Source: Sulfuricurvum sp.
GTDB taxonomy: Bacteria; Campylobacterota; Campylobacteria; Campylobacterales; Sulfurimonadaceae
Direction of reading: 5' to 3'
Length of the DNA: 64,000 nt
Assembly: GCA_030693335.1 (NCBI GenBank)
Contig: JAUYAU010000001.1
Span: 139,796 to 203,795, forward strand
Shown here piece after piece: positions 19,107 to 26,740 of this stretch. The notes under the pieces are model-generated. The model was not told the origin of the DNA, did not search any database, and was given only the letters and a program-made list of their open reading frames with translations. Positions within the stretch are counted from its first letter, which is position 1. The number at the start of each line of letters is the position of its first letter. Position numbers and translations under genes: made by a program.

Positions 19107-19466
19107 CTACTTTTTATCCAGTATTTTTTTGACCGCTTGAGCTATGATAGGTAATCGTTCTTCGATGACATTTTCAACAATGCAAAGATCAATTCCTTCA
19201 TAGTCATGTGCGATGAAATTACGCAGTTCATAGCTTCCCTTGATGTCTTGTTTCTCAAAATTTGTGAGTATTTCAAGTTCACCTGCGTGTAAAAGTTTAT
19301 CAAACTGCTCGGCAATGGAGGTCAGGTGCATCATAATAGAGGCGCGTGAGTTTTCCTCGTCTTCGAGTGCATTGATGATAGAACCACGAGTGCGGATAAT
19401 ATTTTCAATAAAACCAATTTTTTTGGCAATCACTTGAACACGTTCTAACGCTCTTTGGCTATACAT
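19107..19466 (-). CDS. hepT: HepT-like ribonuclease toxin (DUF86)
   Basis: This protein of 119 residues carries the HEPN-type motif RNFIAHDY (R-X4-H-X-Y), the catalytic signature of HepT RNases. The all-helical composition fits. Its ATG overlaps the 3' end of the nucleotidyltransferase gene by 8 bases, the normal HepT/MntA arrangement. In studied pairs the MntA enzyme AMPylates the HepT Tyr next to the active site and so silences it. That Tyr is present here. Confidence 0.85.
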   Translation of the reverse strand: MYSQRALERVQVIAKKIGFIENIIRTRGSIINALEDEENSRASIMMHLTSIAEQFDKLLHAGELEILTNFEKQDIKGSYELRNFIAHDYEGIDLCIVENVIEERLPIIAQAVKKILDKK

Positions 19467-19800
19467 AAATGATATCCCTAATAATGGAGTCTTTCATACT
19501 GGAACTGCTGTCCAAATCAAATACATCACTGCTGCGACGAAACTTTTGAAATAATAGATGTTTGATTTTTGCTACGTCTTCGAAATAGGTATAGGCATTG
19601 CGATGCTGTAGGTAGTTTTCTTCTTTTTTGATGGCTATGTCTATGTCGCTGTAGAGGGTTTGATCACCGCGTGCGTAGCTTCCAAATAATCCTAACTGAG
19701 TAATACCCGCTTCTCTCAGCTCAGATTTTAGTTCACAAAGGTACTTTAAGATATGTTCTTTTGTCGGTTTCATACCAATGATTATACAATGATTCATCAA
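19459..19800 (-). CDS. mntA: MntA-like nucleotidyltransferase antitoxin
   Basis: This minimal nucleotidyltransferase has up to 113 residues and the signature GLFGSYARGD followed by SDIDIAI, which supplies the metal-binding Asp pair. It is the expected antitoxin of the overlapping HepT gene and should modify HepT with AMP. The start could be the double Met at 19800 or the Met nine residues later (MKPTKEHILKYL), which better matches family length. Neither has a strong ribosome-binding site. Confidence 0.85.
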   Translation of the reverse strand: MMNHCIIIGMKPTKEHILKYLCELKSELREAGITQLGLFGSYARGDQTLYSDIDIAIKKEENYLQHRNAYTYFEDVAKIKHLLFQKFRRSSDVFDLDSSSSMKDSIIRDIIYV

Positions 19801-19938
19801 TAATATGGGCTATATTTTGTTATTTCATTGTTTAGGAATAACGTAAAGGAGTAGCTAGGGTAAGTTTACTCTCTCAAGATTAATCACAATATATGCTATG
19901 ATACACAGCAATGTCTATAACTCATTTTGGAGACTAGG

Positions 19939-20808
19939 ATGAAAAAAATTATACAGATTTATAAAAAAGATCAACAACATATCGTAGGTCACATAAGAGG
20001 AATGGTAAGTTCTCTGCCTAAAGACTTTCTAAAAGAGGCTCGAAGCATTTTCAAAAAACATAGATACATCGATATGATTTACAGTGTAGACAGTGACTAT
20101 AAACAAAACAGTTCCTCGATTTATAGACATAAAGTGAGTCAAGAGAGTCTTGGAAGCGACAAAAGCCAATACTTTAGCAATATAAACCTCAAACACAATG
20201 ATGTCTTCATCTCAAGCCCATACATCCACCAAACCTCTGGAAAACCAAGCATATCGGTTGTTTACAGAGTTGAGGATACCTACTATGTGATGGACATCAA
20301 CATGATATATCTTCTCGAAGATCTCAGACTCATTGAGTACAATAGTGTGCATGAAAGAGTGATCAAGTTTGTTTATATTTTTGGTGCGAGTATACTGGGA
20401 TTGATCTCATTCTTTCTTATTGGGTATGGAGCCTATATTTTGATTGCACTTATGTTGTCTTTGTCTGTAAACGATTTCTTGCATGATGTATTTAAGTCTA
20501 TTGTCGCGGTTACTATCGGTCTGGCTATGTTTGATCTCTCTAGGCAGATTATGGAGAATGAAGTGCTTTTTAAATCGTTTCACAAAGAAGAAGACCGTGA
20601 GTTTAAAATGCTGGGGAAATTCTTGATCTCCATCATCATAGCACTTTCCATTGAGACGCTTATGGTTGTTTTTAAAATCGTTTTAGATGATTACAAAAAT
20701 ATGATCTCTGCGTTTTATCTTCTTTTGGGAACAACCATTATGTTTGTTGGTTTGGCCTATTTTAAAAAAAGCATAGCCTATACTGAGGAAGTGGAAGAAG
20801 AAGAGTAA
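19939..20808 (+). CDS. Membrane protein with N-terminal PDC/Cache-like sensor region
   Basis: This 289-residue protein is of unknown function. Residues 1-135 look like a Cache/PDC ligand-binding fold (FISSPYIHQTSGKP followed by VVYRVEDTYYVMDIN), but no signal peptide precedes it, so the sensor may face the cytoplasm. Four hydrophobic helices follow near 140-165, 167-200, 220-243 and 250-275. The tail is very acidic (EEVEEEE). The frame opens at TTG 19927, but ATG 19939 directly follows GGAGACTAGG and is preferred. Relatives in this phylum are uncharacterised, and no output domain is visible. Confidence 0.7.
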   Translation: MKKIIQIYKKDQQHIVGHIRGMVSSLPKDFLKEARSIFKKHRYIDMIYSVDSDYKQNSSSIYRHKVSQESLGSDKSQYFSNINLKHNDVFISSPYIHQTSGKPSISVVYRVEDTYYVMDINMIYLLEDLRLIEYNSVHERVIKFVYIFGASILGLISFFLIGYGAYILIALMLSLSVNDFLHDVFKSIVAVTIGLAMFDLSRQIMENEVLFKSFHKEEDREFKMLGKFLISIIIALSIETLMVVFKIVLDDYKNMISAFYLLLGTTIMFVGLAYFKKSIAYTEEVEEEE

Positions 20809-20833
20809 ATGGACAATTTAAAAAACGTCATGT

Positions 20834-20977
20834 TTAGTATCCGATCATTTCACCCTCAATATAATTGAGGGCTTCTTTTAATGCCTCTATGGCTGTTGTA
20901 TTTTTCTCTTTTAGATTTTCAAAAGAGAGAGCTTTTAATTTTTCAAGATAGATGGTTAGTTTTTCTTCTTCGCTCAT
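20834..20977 (-). CDS. Small acidic helical protein, 47 residues
   Basis: A short frame starts MSEEEKLTIYLEKLKAL and ends YIEGEMIGY, with a perfect AGGAG seven bases before the ATG. The product is strongly predicted to be helical and charged. It fills most of the gap between the PDC membrane protein and the FmdE-like gene and runs opposite to both. The strong ribosome-binding site, heptad-like Leu spacing and lack of rare codons support a real gene. Function is unknown; exonuclease VII small subunits have a similar size and helicity, but no XseA is nearby and the resemblance is only general. Confidence 0.65.
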   Translation of the reverse strand: MSEEEKLTIYLEKLKALSFENLKEKNTTAIEALKEALNYIEGEMIGY

Positions 20978-21070
20978 CAGGACTCCTTTTTTATTTATTG
21001 TACTTATTTTTTGTTAATTTAAAAGCAGTTCAAAAGACTATAATTCTTCTTTTTGATGGAGACACTAGCG

Positions 21071-21682
21071 ATGACAACCCCCAGTTTTTTTAATGATATC
21101 ACCCCAATTATTATGCATGATCCTTTGGCTAAAATATTGGGAGCTGCAGAAAATGGAATAATAGAATATACCTATACCGATGTAGTAAAACTCGCAGGTC
21201 ATGCATGTCCTACCGTAGCGGGTGCGTATTTGATGGTGGAAAAAGGGTTGAATGCTCTTTATTTGCAAGAGACTCCTGTACGCGGAGGTATCAAAGTTTT
21301 TATCAAAGGAAAACTGGGTGAAGGGGTTGTGGGTGTTATTTCCAATGTGGCTTCGATGATTACGGGTGCCACAACCATAGGTGGTTTTCACGGACTAGCG
21401 GGACATTTTGATCGACGCGATTTGCTTTTTTTCGTAGAGGATATGCAAGCAGATATGGTACTTGAACGTACCGATACGGGAATGCGCGTAGAGCTGAGTT
21501 ACGATCCCTCTTTTGTCCAGACGGATGAGCGTATGGGCGAATTATTGGTGAGGATTACTTCGGGAAGTGCAGATGCTGAGGATAGAGGGTTATTTGGAAC
21601 TTTATGGCAAGATCGAGTGAAACGTATATTAATAGAGTATAAAAATGATCCGCGATTAGTAAAATGTGAGGTAGTACAATGA
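21071..21682 (+). CDS. FmdE-family (formylmethanofuran dehydrogenase subunit E-like) protein
   Basis: This protein of 203 residues has the family's hallmark Gly-His-X-Cys-Pro segment (LAGHACPTVAGAYLM) near residue 33. A Gly-rich region follows (GGIKVFIKGKLGEG, GATTIGGFHGLAG). FmdE-like proteins outside methanogens are widespread, bind metal, and have no agreed reaction. The frame opens at 21053, but the ATG at 21071 has GGAG ten bases before it. It overlaps the aldo/keto reductase gene by 4 bases, so the two form a transcription unit and may share a carbonyl substrate; that is inference. Confidence 0.75.
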   Translation: MTTPSFFNDITPIIMHDPLAKILGAAENGIIEYTYTDVVKLAGHACPTVAGAYLMVEKGLNALYLQETPVRGGIKVFIKGKLGEGVVGVISNVASMITGATTIGGFHGLAGHFDRRDLLFFVEDMQADMVLERTDTGMRVELSYDPSFVQTDERMGELLVRITSGSADAEDRGLFGTLWQDRVKRILIEYKNDPRLVKCEVVQ

Positions 21683-22491
21683 AAATGCCTTCTTTAATGT
21701 ATGGTACGGCATGGAAAAAAGAGCATACCGCTGATTTGGTTGTTCGGGCTGTTTTGAGCGGATTTCGAGGTATTGATACCGCCTGTCAGCCAAAACACTA
21801 CAATGAACCGATGGTGGGTGAAGCGCTAAAACGGCTTAAAGAACATGGGATTACGAGAGAGGAACTTTTTGTACAAACCAAGTTTACACCGCTCTCAGGA
21901 CAAGACCCGCAACGTGTTCCCTACAATCCCAATGAACCGTTGGATGTCCAAGTGGCGCAATCTTTTGAAGCATCAAAGCGTAACCTAGGTACCCCCTATC
22001 TAGATGCATTGATACTGCATTCTCCTTTATTTCCTTATGCAAATCTTTGGATGGTATGGAAAGCGATGGAAAAGATTTATCAACAAGGCGGTGCTCGTGC
22101 GCTTGGAATTAGTAACTGCTATGATTTGGAGCTTTTAAAACGGCTTTATCATGATGCTGAGGTTAAACCCTCTGTGGTTCAAAATCGCTTTTACAAAGAG
22201 AGCGGCTATGACACACATTTACGACAGTGGTGTCAAGATATGGGGATTGTTTATCAGAGTTTTTGGAGTTTGACGGCCAATCCTCATATTTTGGGAAGTG
22301 AGATCGTCAGTAATATGTCACTTCAATACGGTAAAACACCCGCTCAAATATTGTATCGTTATTTGAACCATGCAGGAATTGTCCCATTGATTGGATCAAC
22401 CTCTCAGGAACATATGACACAGGATTTGAAAATTTTTGAATTTGAACTTTTGGTGCCAGAGATACAAAGTATTACCCAGTTATTGGGGTAA
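21679..22491 (+). CDS. Aldo/keto reductase
   Basis: This NAD(P)H-dependent carbonyl reductase has 270 residues and the (alpha/beta)8 family signatures. The catalytic tetrad is visible in order: Asp in FRGIDTA, Tyr in KHYNEPMVG, Lys in VQTKFTPL and His in LILHSPL. NRFYKESGYD and IPLIGSTS mark the cofactor side. The start overlaps the FmdE-like gene as ATGA. The substrate cannot be told. A small inverted repeat at its 3' end may terminate transcription. Confidence 0.88.
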   Translation: MKMPSLMYGTAWKKEHTADLVVRAVLSGFRGIDTACQPKHYNEPMVGEALKRLKEHGITREELFVQTKFTPLSGQDPQRVPYNPNEPLDVQVAQSFEASKRNLGTPYLDALILHSPLFPYANLWMVWKAMEKIYQQGGARALGISNCYDLELLKRLYHDAEVKPSVVQNRFYKESGYDTHLRQWCQDMGIVYQSFWSLTANPHILGSEIVSNMSLQYGKTPAQILYRYLNHAGIVPLIGSTSQEHMTQDLKIFEFELLVPEIQSITQLLG

Positions 22492-22492
22492 T
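22471..22492. terminator. Short inverted repeat at the convergent end of the reductase gene
   Basis: ATTACCC and GGGTAAT form a 7-bp stem with an 8-base loop straddling the stop codon, just before the opposing signalling gene ends. There is no T-tract, so the termination role is tentative. Confidence 0.35.
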
Positions 22493-22496
22493 ACCT

Positions 22497-23378
22497 CTAG
22501 AGCAGGGTGACTTGCAAGTTGTTGGATTGTTCTAGAGCCATTTGCGCACGTTTGATAATGACTGTGATATCTTCTTTGTCGTTTTGAATGGTTGCCCCCA
22601 TACGCATACTGATGGTATTTAGGCGCTCAAAGGGTTCTTGTCGCATGACGAGCAGCAGTTTTTGACTGAATGCTATGACATCTCCTGCCGTATTTGCAAG
22701 GTATGCGAGCAAGAAGACTTTTTTATCCCACCGTACGAGCATATCACTTTGACGGATACTGCTTTTGATACTTGCCGTAAAATCACGTAAAAATTGTTCA
22801 GCTTCATCATTGGTAGACATCAATTCGATCATAGTGATCCCGATGGCTTTTTTGTTAAAGTCTGCCGCATCATGAAAACTTTTTGACGTATGAACAAAAT
22901 ATTCTTTATCATAAGCGCCGCTTTCTTTGTCAATACTGACATCGTTTTCGATCATGATACGTTTGATAAAATCTTGCGAAATATCGGTAAAAGTGATGAT
23001 TTCATAGTCACTTACGCAGTTGTCAACTCCTACGGAAAATGCAAACGGTTCTGTTTTTGAGTTGAACATACTGACAATTCTATCATGTTCAGGCAGTTCC
23101 ATCAGCGCAATAGTCCATTCATCGGGATTGTCTGTTTTACCACTGTGAAAATAAGAACTATGAGGAACAAAACGATCATGTAAAGGGCCGAATTCACGTA
23201 AAAATTCTTTGACAGAGGAAACACCGGCAAATTTTTGAAATGCTTTGTTAAAAAGAATGGGAGCATGTTTATGCATCAAGACAACGAGGTCTTTTTGGGT
23301 ATCGATTGCAGAGGCAAAGAGCCGACTCCACTCATTATTTTCTATTTCAGAAATCATAGTATCTGATGAAATGCTCAT
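22497..23378 (-). CDS. PAS-like protein with a degenerate GGDEF domain
   Basis: This cytosolic protein of 293 residues has a PAS-like N-terminal half (about 20-140) and a C-terminal GGDEF-like fold (about 150-290). The spacing around SIRQSDMLVRWDKKVFLLAYL corresponds to the cyclase active loop, but the GG(D/E)EF motif is replaced by WDKKVF. It should therefore not make cyclic di-GMP and may act as a receptor or scaffold. The ATG follows GGGAGAG. It is the last of four minus-strand genes (YcgN-like, Hpt, GIY-YIG, this one). Confidence 0.7.
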   Translation of the reverse strand: MSISSDTMISEIENNEWSRLFASAIDTQKDLVVLMHKHAPILFNKAFQKFAGVSSVKEFLREFGPLHDRFVPHSSYFHSGKTDNPDEWTIALMELPEHDRIVSMFNSKTEPFAFSVGVDNCVSDYEIITFTDISQDFIKRIMIENDVSIDKESGAYDKEYFVHTSKSFHDAADFNKKAIGITMIELMSTNDEAEQFLRDFTASIKSSIRQSDMLVRWDKKVFLLAYLANTAGDVIAFSQKLLLVMRQEPFERLNTISMRMGATIQNDKEDITVIIKRAQMALEQSNNLQVTLL

Positions 23379-23407
23379 TCAACTCTCCCTGTATATATAT
23401 CCCATAA

Positions 23408-23686
23408 TCATAACATATTGCATGTAGAATTTAACAATAACGCTTCTTTTCTGGCTTTTGTCATTTTTTTGATGGCTATTTCTCGTTTTAATGCGGTACT
23501 TTTATTCTTTAACTGCTCATGGTAGACGCTTATACAGGGGCGTCTGCTTCGCGTATACTTTGCCCCTTTGTCAGAAGTATTGTGTTCCTGAATTCTTCGG
23601 TTTAGATCAGCGGTGATACCGGTATAGAGAGTTCCATCACTGCATCGCAGGAGATACAGGGTATAGGGAATTTCTACCGTATCCAT
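23408..23686 (-). CDS. GIY-YIG nuclease-superfamily protein (UPF0213-like)
   Basis: This protein of 92 residues is a stand-alone GIY-YIG domain. It shows YTLYLLRCSDGTLYTGIT, the Arg in LNRRIQEH, and a Glu in ALKREIAIKK that could complete the site. Small proteins of this kind are common in bacteria, and a role in DNA repair or recombination has been proposed but not settled. It sits between the degenerate GGDEF protein and the Hpt protein with short gaps, probably in one operon without clear functional ties. Confidence 0.87.
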   Translation of the reverse strand: MDTVEIPYTLYLLRCSDGTLYTGITADLNRRIQEHNTSDKGAKYTRSRRPCISVYHEQLKNKSTALKREIAIKKMTKARKEALLLNSTCNML

Positions 23687-23695
23687 GAGAATGAT

Positions 23696-24070
23696 TTAGG
23701 AAAGAGTGGATTGATGATGCGGTTTCCAATTCATGTATTGACTTCTCAGCAGGGCAAGACTTTCTGAAAGTTTATAAATGGCTGTCGCATAATCAAATGG
23801 TTCATTTCTTTTTGCATAATACTCAATTTCAGCAGATGCGCTACTGATGGTTAAATGACGTAAGGATGCGGCACTTCCCTTTATCGTGTGAGATTGTAAA
23901 ACTATTTGTTCCATATTTTTTTGCAATAAAGCGGTTCTAAGGAGTTCAATTTGCCTGGATGCAATGTCGAAAAACGCGTCATTGAGCTCAAAAAAAACTT
24001 CATCGGGCAGATTAAACATCTCTCTCATTTCTATAAAACATTGATCGTAATAGGAGAGCTCTTTATTCAT
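23696..24070 (-). CDS. Stand-alone histidine phosphotransfer (Hpt) protein
   Basis: This protein of 124 residues is a single helical-bundle Hpt domain. The phosphoacceptor His is in SHTIKGSAASLRHL, which matches the HxxKG(S/A) consensus. It should carry phosphate between hybrid kinases and receivers in the cytosol. The partner is not evident. It lies 6 bases after the YcgN-like gene and 9 bases before the GIY-YIG gene. Confidence 0.88.
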   Translation of the reverse strand: MNKELSYYDQCFIEMREMFNLPDEVFFELNDAFFDIASRQIELLRTALLQKNMEQIVLQSHTIKGSAASLRHLTISSASAEIEYYAKRNEPFDYATAIYKLSESLALLRSQYMNWKPHHQSTLS

Positions 24071-24076
24071 GGAATG

Positions 24077-24538
24077 TTAATCTATTGCTAAATTAGGTTT
24101 CGTTTCGATTAGATAATCTTCTAAATCGATGTCTTTGGTTTCCATTACAGGATTTAGGGCATGCAGGCTATAGGGTTTTACAGTTTCTTTTGATCCGGTT
24201 ATGAGCGGATGCCATGAGGGCAATGGAAGATTATGATGACGCAAACGATACGCACAGGTAATGGGAAGCCAGTCAAATTCGCCGGCTCTTTTTGCGGTTA
24301 ATGCGGTGCATCCAAGTACTTTGATATGACGATTTTCATAATCGCTGCATTGGCTTGCATTGATGTCATAGCAGTGACAGACAACACGGGTCATCAAAAC
24401 GGGAGCATTATCGTCGTCTTCATCTTGAAGTTTATGTAAACAGCACAATCCGCATCCATCGCACAGAGCTTCCCACTCATCATGAGAGAGTTCACTCAGT
24501 TGCTTCGTTTCCCAAAATTGAGTATCATTCTTTTTCAT
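24077..24538 (-). CDS. YcgN/UPF0260-family cysteine-rich protein
   Basis: This 153-residue protein has the family's cysteine cluster: CDGCGLCC near residue 29, VVCHCYD, and further Cys in LGCTAL and ITCAYRLR. The conserved segments FWETKQLSELSHDEWEALCDG and LPSWHPL fit UPF0260 at full length. The cysteine pattern suggests an iron or zinc centre, but no function is established. It is first of the four-gene minus-strand unit and diverges from the small anchored protein at 24634. Confidence 0.85.
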   Translation of the reverse strand: MKKNDTQFWETKQLSELSHDEWEALCDGCGLCCLHKLQDEDDDNAPVLMTRVVCHCYDINASQCSDYENRHIKVLGCTALTAKRAGEFDWLPITCAYRLRHHNLPLPSWHPLITGSKETVKPYSLHALNPVMETKDIDLEDYLIETKPNLAID

Positions 24539-24633
24539 AATGAAAGTATAGCATTGAATCTCTTTGTATGGTAAACGAATACTACAATTTTATGACATAT
24601 TCAAATTAAATTTTAAACTACTAAGGAAACAAT

Positions 24634-24921
24634 GTGAAACTTGCTGTTTATCTCCTGATTATTGCAGTTTTGGCGATGCTGTACAAAACATTTTATTACG
24701 ATTATCAAAAAAAAGAGATTTCTGCTGAAGTAAATGCTAGTGTTGAAAACCCTCAGCTCAATCAACCCGAGCCCCAGCCTGTCCAAGCAGCAGAGCCGAT
24801 AAAAAACAATACCGCTGACGAAGTAAATAGAACCGGGTGGCAAAGTAGAAAAGGGATGCCTATTGATAGATTAGGGGACAGTATCGGTGACTCTTTAAAA
24901 AATAAAATCAAAGTCGAATAA
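24634..24921 (+). CDS. Small membrane-anchored or exported protein of unknown function
   Basis: This 95-residue protein starts at GTG 24634, seven bases after AAGGA; the overlapping ATG is out of frame. Residues 4-20 form one hydrophobic helix (anchor or uncleaved signal). The rest is hydrophilic, rich in Gln, Pro and Glu at 42-60 (linker-like), and ends in SIGDSLKNKIKVE. No family was recognised. It converges with the DMT exporter gene with only 2 bases between. Confidence 0.6.
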   Translation: MKLAVYLLIIAVLAMLYKTFYYDYQKKEISAEVNASVENPQLNQPEPQPVQAAEPIKNNTADEVNRTGWQSRKGMPIDRLGDSIGDSLKNKIKVE

Positions 24922-24923
24922 CA

Positions 24924-25802
24924 TTATTTTTCTCGAGAGAGAAGAATTCCGCTTAGTACTATGAAAACAGCCCCAGCGAGGATCATCGCAGTTGGCATCA
25001 CATCCCCCAAAAGTATTCCAAATAACGATGCGAATAAAACTACTGAATAACTCACCGTACTCACCAATCCCGCTTTGGCGTAAAAATAAGCACGCGTCAT
25101 GAATAGCTGTCCGTATGCTGCTGCAAGTCCCATGAGAATAATCCAAAGCCAATCGTATCCATTTGGCATTACAAATGGACTGAGGGCAAAGGCAAAGTAT
25201 TGTGAGGTGTAAAACTGGGCAGCGATCATAAGGATTCCTGGGATGAGGACTCCAAAAAACATAAACGATAAAACAACCGTACGTGCATCGTAATGAGCTT
25301 TGAGACTTCGGACGCTGGTATAGGCCAACGCGGAGAGAAAACCGGTCAAAATACCCATGACATGCAGATAATCAAAATCCAATCCGCTCAGCACCGCAAC
25401 ACCAGAAAATCCAATGAAGATCGCCAATACGGATTTAGCTTTTAATTTCTCTCCCAGTAAAAAGAAGGCGAGAATGGCGGTAAAAATAGGTTCGGTTTTT
25501 GCATACACAATGGCATTGGAAAGCGAGGTGGCACCGATTGTGTAGAAAAAAGTGAGTAAAGCAATCGTCCCGATGATTCCACGAAACATGAGCGTAAACG
25601 GTCGTCCTCCACGGTTTTGTATCGGTTTTCGCAAAACAACCAACAAAAGAACGATTAAGCCGATGGCATTACGCCAAAAGGTGACTTCAACCGAGCCCAT
25701 CGAGTGTGAAAGAAGTTTGGCAAACACCATGGTCGCAGCAAATAAAAACGACGCCGCAAGCATGAGCAGTACACCGCGCTTTGTATCAGTAGCGTATTGC
25801 AT
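24924..25802 (-). CDS. DMT-superfamily (EamA) transporter
   Basis: This 292-residue integral membrane protein has ten predicted helices in two EamA repeats. Typical motifs are AKLLSHSMGSVEVTFWRN near the N-terminus and the conserved Glu/Pro in VYAKTEPIFTAILAF. Family members export amino acids, nucleobases or drugs; the substrate here is unknown. It overlaps the TetR regulator gene by one base, so the two are expressed together and the regulator probably controls the exporter. Confidence 0.88.
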   Translation of the reverse strand: MQYATDTKRGVLLMLAASFLFAATMVFAKLLSHSMGSVEVTFWRNAIGLIVLLLVVLRKPIQNRGGRPFTLMFRGIIGTIALLTFFYTIGATSLSNAIVYAKTEPIFTAILAFFLLGEKLKAKSVLAIFIGFSGVAVLSGLDFDYLHVMGILTGFLSALAYTSVRSLKAHYDARTVVLSFMFFGVLIPGILMIAAQFYTSQYFAFALSPFVMPNGYDWLWIILMGLAAAYGQLFMTRAYFYAKAGLVSTVSYSVVLFASLFGILLGDVMPTAMILAGAVFIVLSGILLSREK

Positions 25803-26455
25803 TATTCGAAGAGAGATTGATGCACAGGCTGCTTTTTGGGTGCCGTTGTTTTTTTGACGATTTTCAGAATGTTCAAGTAGGTAATTAAAATAGCAATATT
25901 GGAATGGTAGGTTTCTTCGTCCCGATATCCTTTTGCGATAGAGAGTGATCCTTGTATTGAAGCAATGATAAACTGGGAAAGTTGCAGTACATTGACGTCA
26001 CTGCGAATGATATTGGCATTGATACCACGTTGTAAAGCCTCCGCGATCGCATCGTGCCAGGTATCCATTATGGAGGCTAAAAGGGCTGAAAAATCGTCGT
26101 CACTTGCACTAAGTTCGTGGATGAGATTGTTTATCGGACATCCATATCGGATTTCAAAAGGGATGTTTTGCAGGAGCATCGTATGGGGCAGATCTTTTAA
26201 CAAGGATTCAAGGGCGACAATGGGGTCGTTATGCATTTGCAGGCCCTGTACCCAAAAACGTTCGACAAATGCTTCTAGGACACTTTTAATCGATTCGAGT
26301 GCGAGTTCTTTTTTGGAACCAAAGTAGTGGTAGAGTCCACCCTTGGAAGAGCCCGCCCGTTTTAGAAGGTCAATAAGATTACAGGCATGGTATCCTTCAT
26401 GATAAAGGGAAGTGAACATGGTATGGATGAGTTGCTCTCGGACATTGGTATTCAT
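25802..26455 (-). CDS. TetR/AcrR-family transcriptional regulator
   Basis: This protein of 217 residues has the N-terminal TetR helix-turn-helix (LIDLLKRAGSSKGGLYHYFGSKKEL, the recognition helix being the GGLYHYF part) and a variable C-terminal ligand domain. It is the first gene of a unit with the EamA exporter and diverges from rubredoxin. A dyad and an AT palindrome at 26473-26502, just ahead of its ATG, are a likely autoregulatory operator. Confidence 0.9.
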   Translation of the reverse strand: MNTNVREQLIHTMFTSLYHEGYHACNLIDLLKRAGSSKGGLYHYFGSKKELALESIKSVLEAFVERFWVQGLQMHNDPIVALESLLKDLPHTMLLQNIPFEIRYGCPINNLIHELSASDDDFSALLASIMDTWHDAIAEALQRGINANIIRSDVNVLQLSQFIIASIQGSLSIAKGYRDEETYHSNIAILITYLNILKIVKKTTAPKKQPVHQSLFE

Positions 26456-26472
26456 ATAAGTATTCTACATCA

Positions 26473-26502
26473 GACTAAATAGTTTGTCAATAAATATTTA
26501 TT
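26473..26502. promoter_or_regulatory. Candidate TetR operator in the TetR/rubredoxin divergent region
   Basis: GACTAAAT/AGTTTGTC (26473-26488) is an imperfect dyad with 6 of 8 positions symmetric. It is directly followed by a perfect 14-bp palindrome AATAAATATTTATT (26489-26502). The position, 18 bases before the TetR ATG, fits an autoregulatory operator. AT-rich palindromes arise easily by chance, so confidence is modest. Confidence 0.4.
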
Positions 26503-26571
26503 AATATTGTTTTTAATAGTATTTTGATTTCTATGTTGGCATTATATGGCACTATTCACAAAAGGATACTC

Positions 26572-26739
26572 ATGACAAAGTACGAATGCAATCGATGCGG
26601 ATACATTTATGATCCATTGACAGGAGACCCTGAAAACGGCATAGCACCGGGAACGGCGTTTGAAGATTTACCTGAAGATTGGGAATGCCCCGATTGTGGA
26701 GCGCCCAAAGAGGAGTTCTCGCAGCTCGAAGAAGGATAA
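26572..26739 (+). CDS. Rubredoxin
   Basis: This 55-residue one-iron electron carrier has the two Cys pairs [10 protein letters not shown] and [10 protein letters not shown], and the conserved [11 protein letters not shown]. It is a standard short rubredoxin without a hinge. The ATG at 26572 follows AAAGGAT; the longer upstream frame is not needed. Rubredoxin often feeds oxygen or superoxide reductases in microaerophiles. One base separates it from the pirin gene, so they are co-transcribed. Confidence 0.95.
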   Translation: MTKYECNRCGYIYDPLTGDPENGIAPGTAFEDLPEDWECPDCGAPKEEFSQLEEG

Positions 26740-26740
26740 G

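Noticed and set aside
20881-21093. Plus-strand 70-codon frame before the FmdE-like gene
   Set aside because: It runs antisense to the small minus-strand gene with a perfect ribosome-binding site, has no Shine-Dalgarno of its own and looks like low-complexity hydrophobic sequence.
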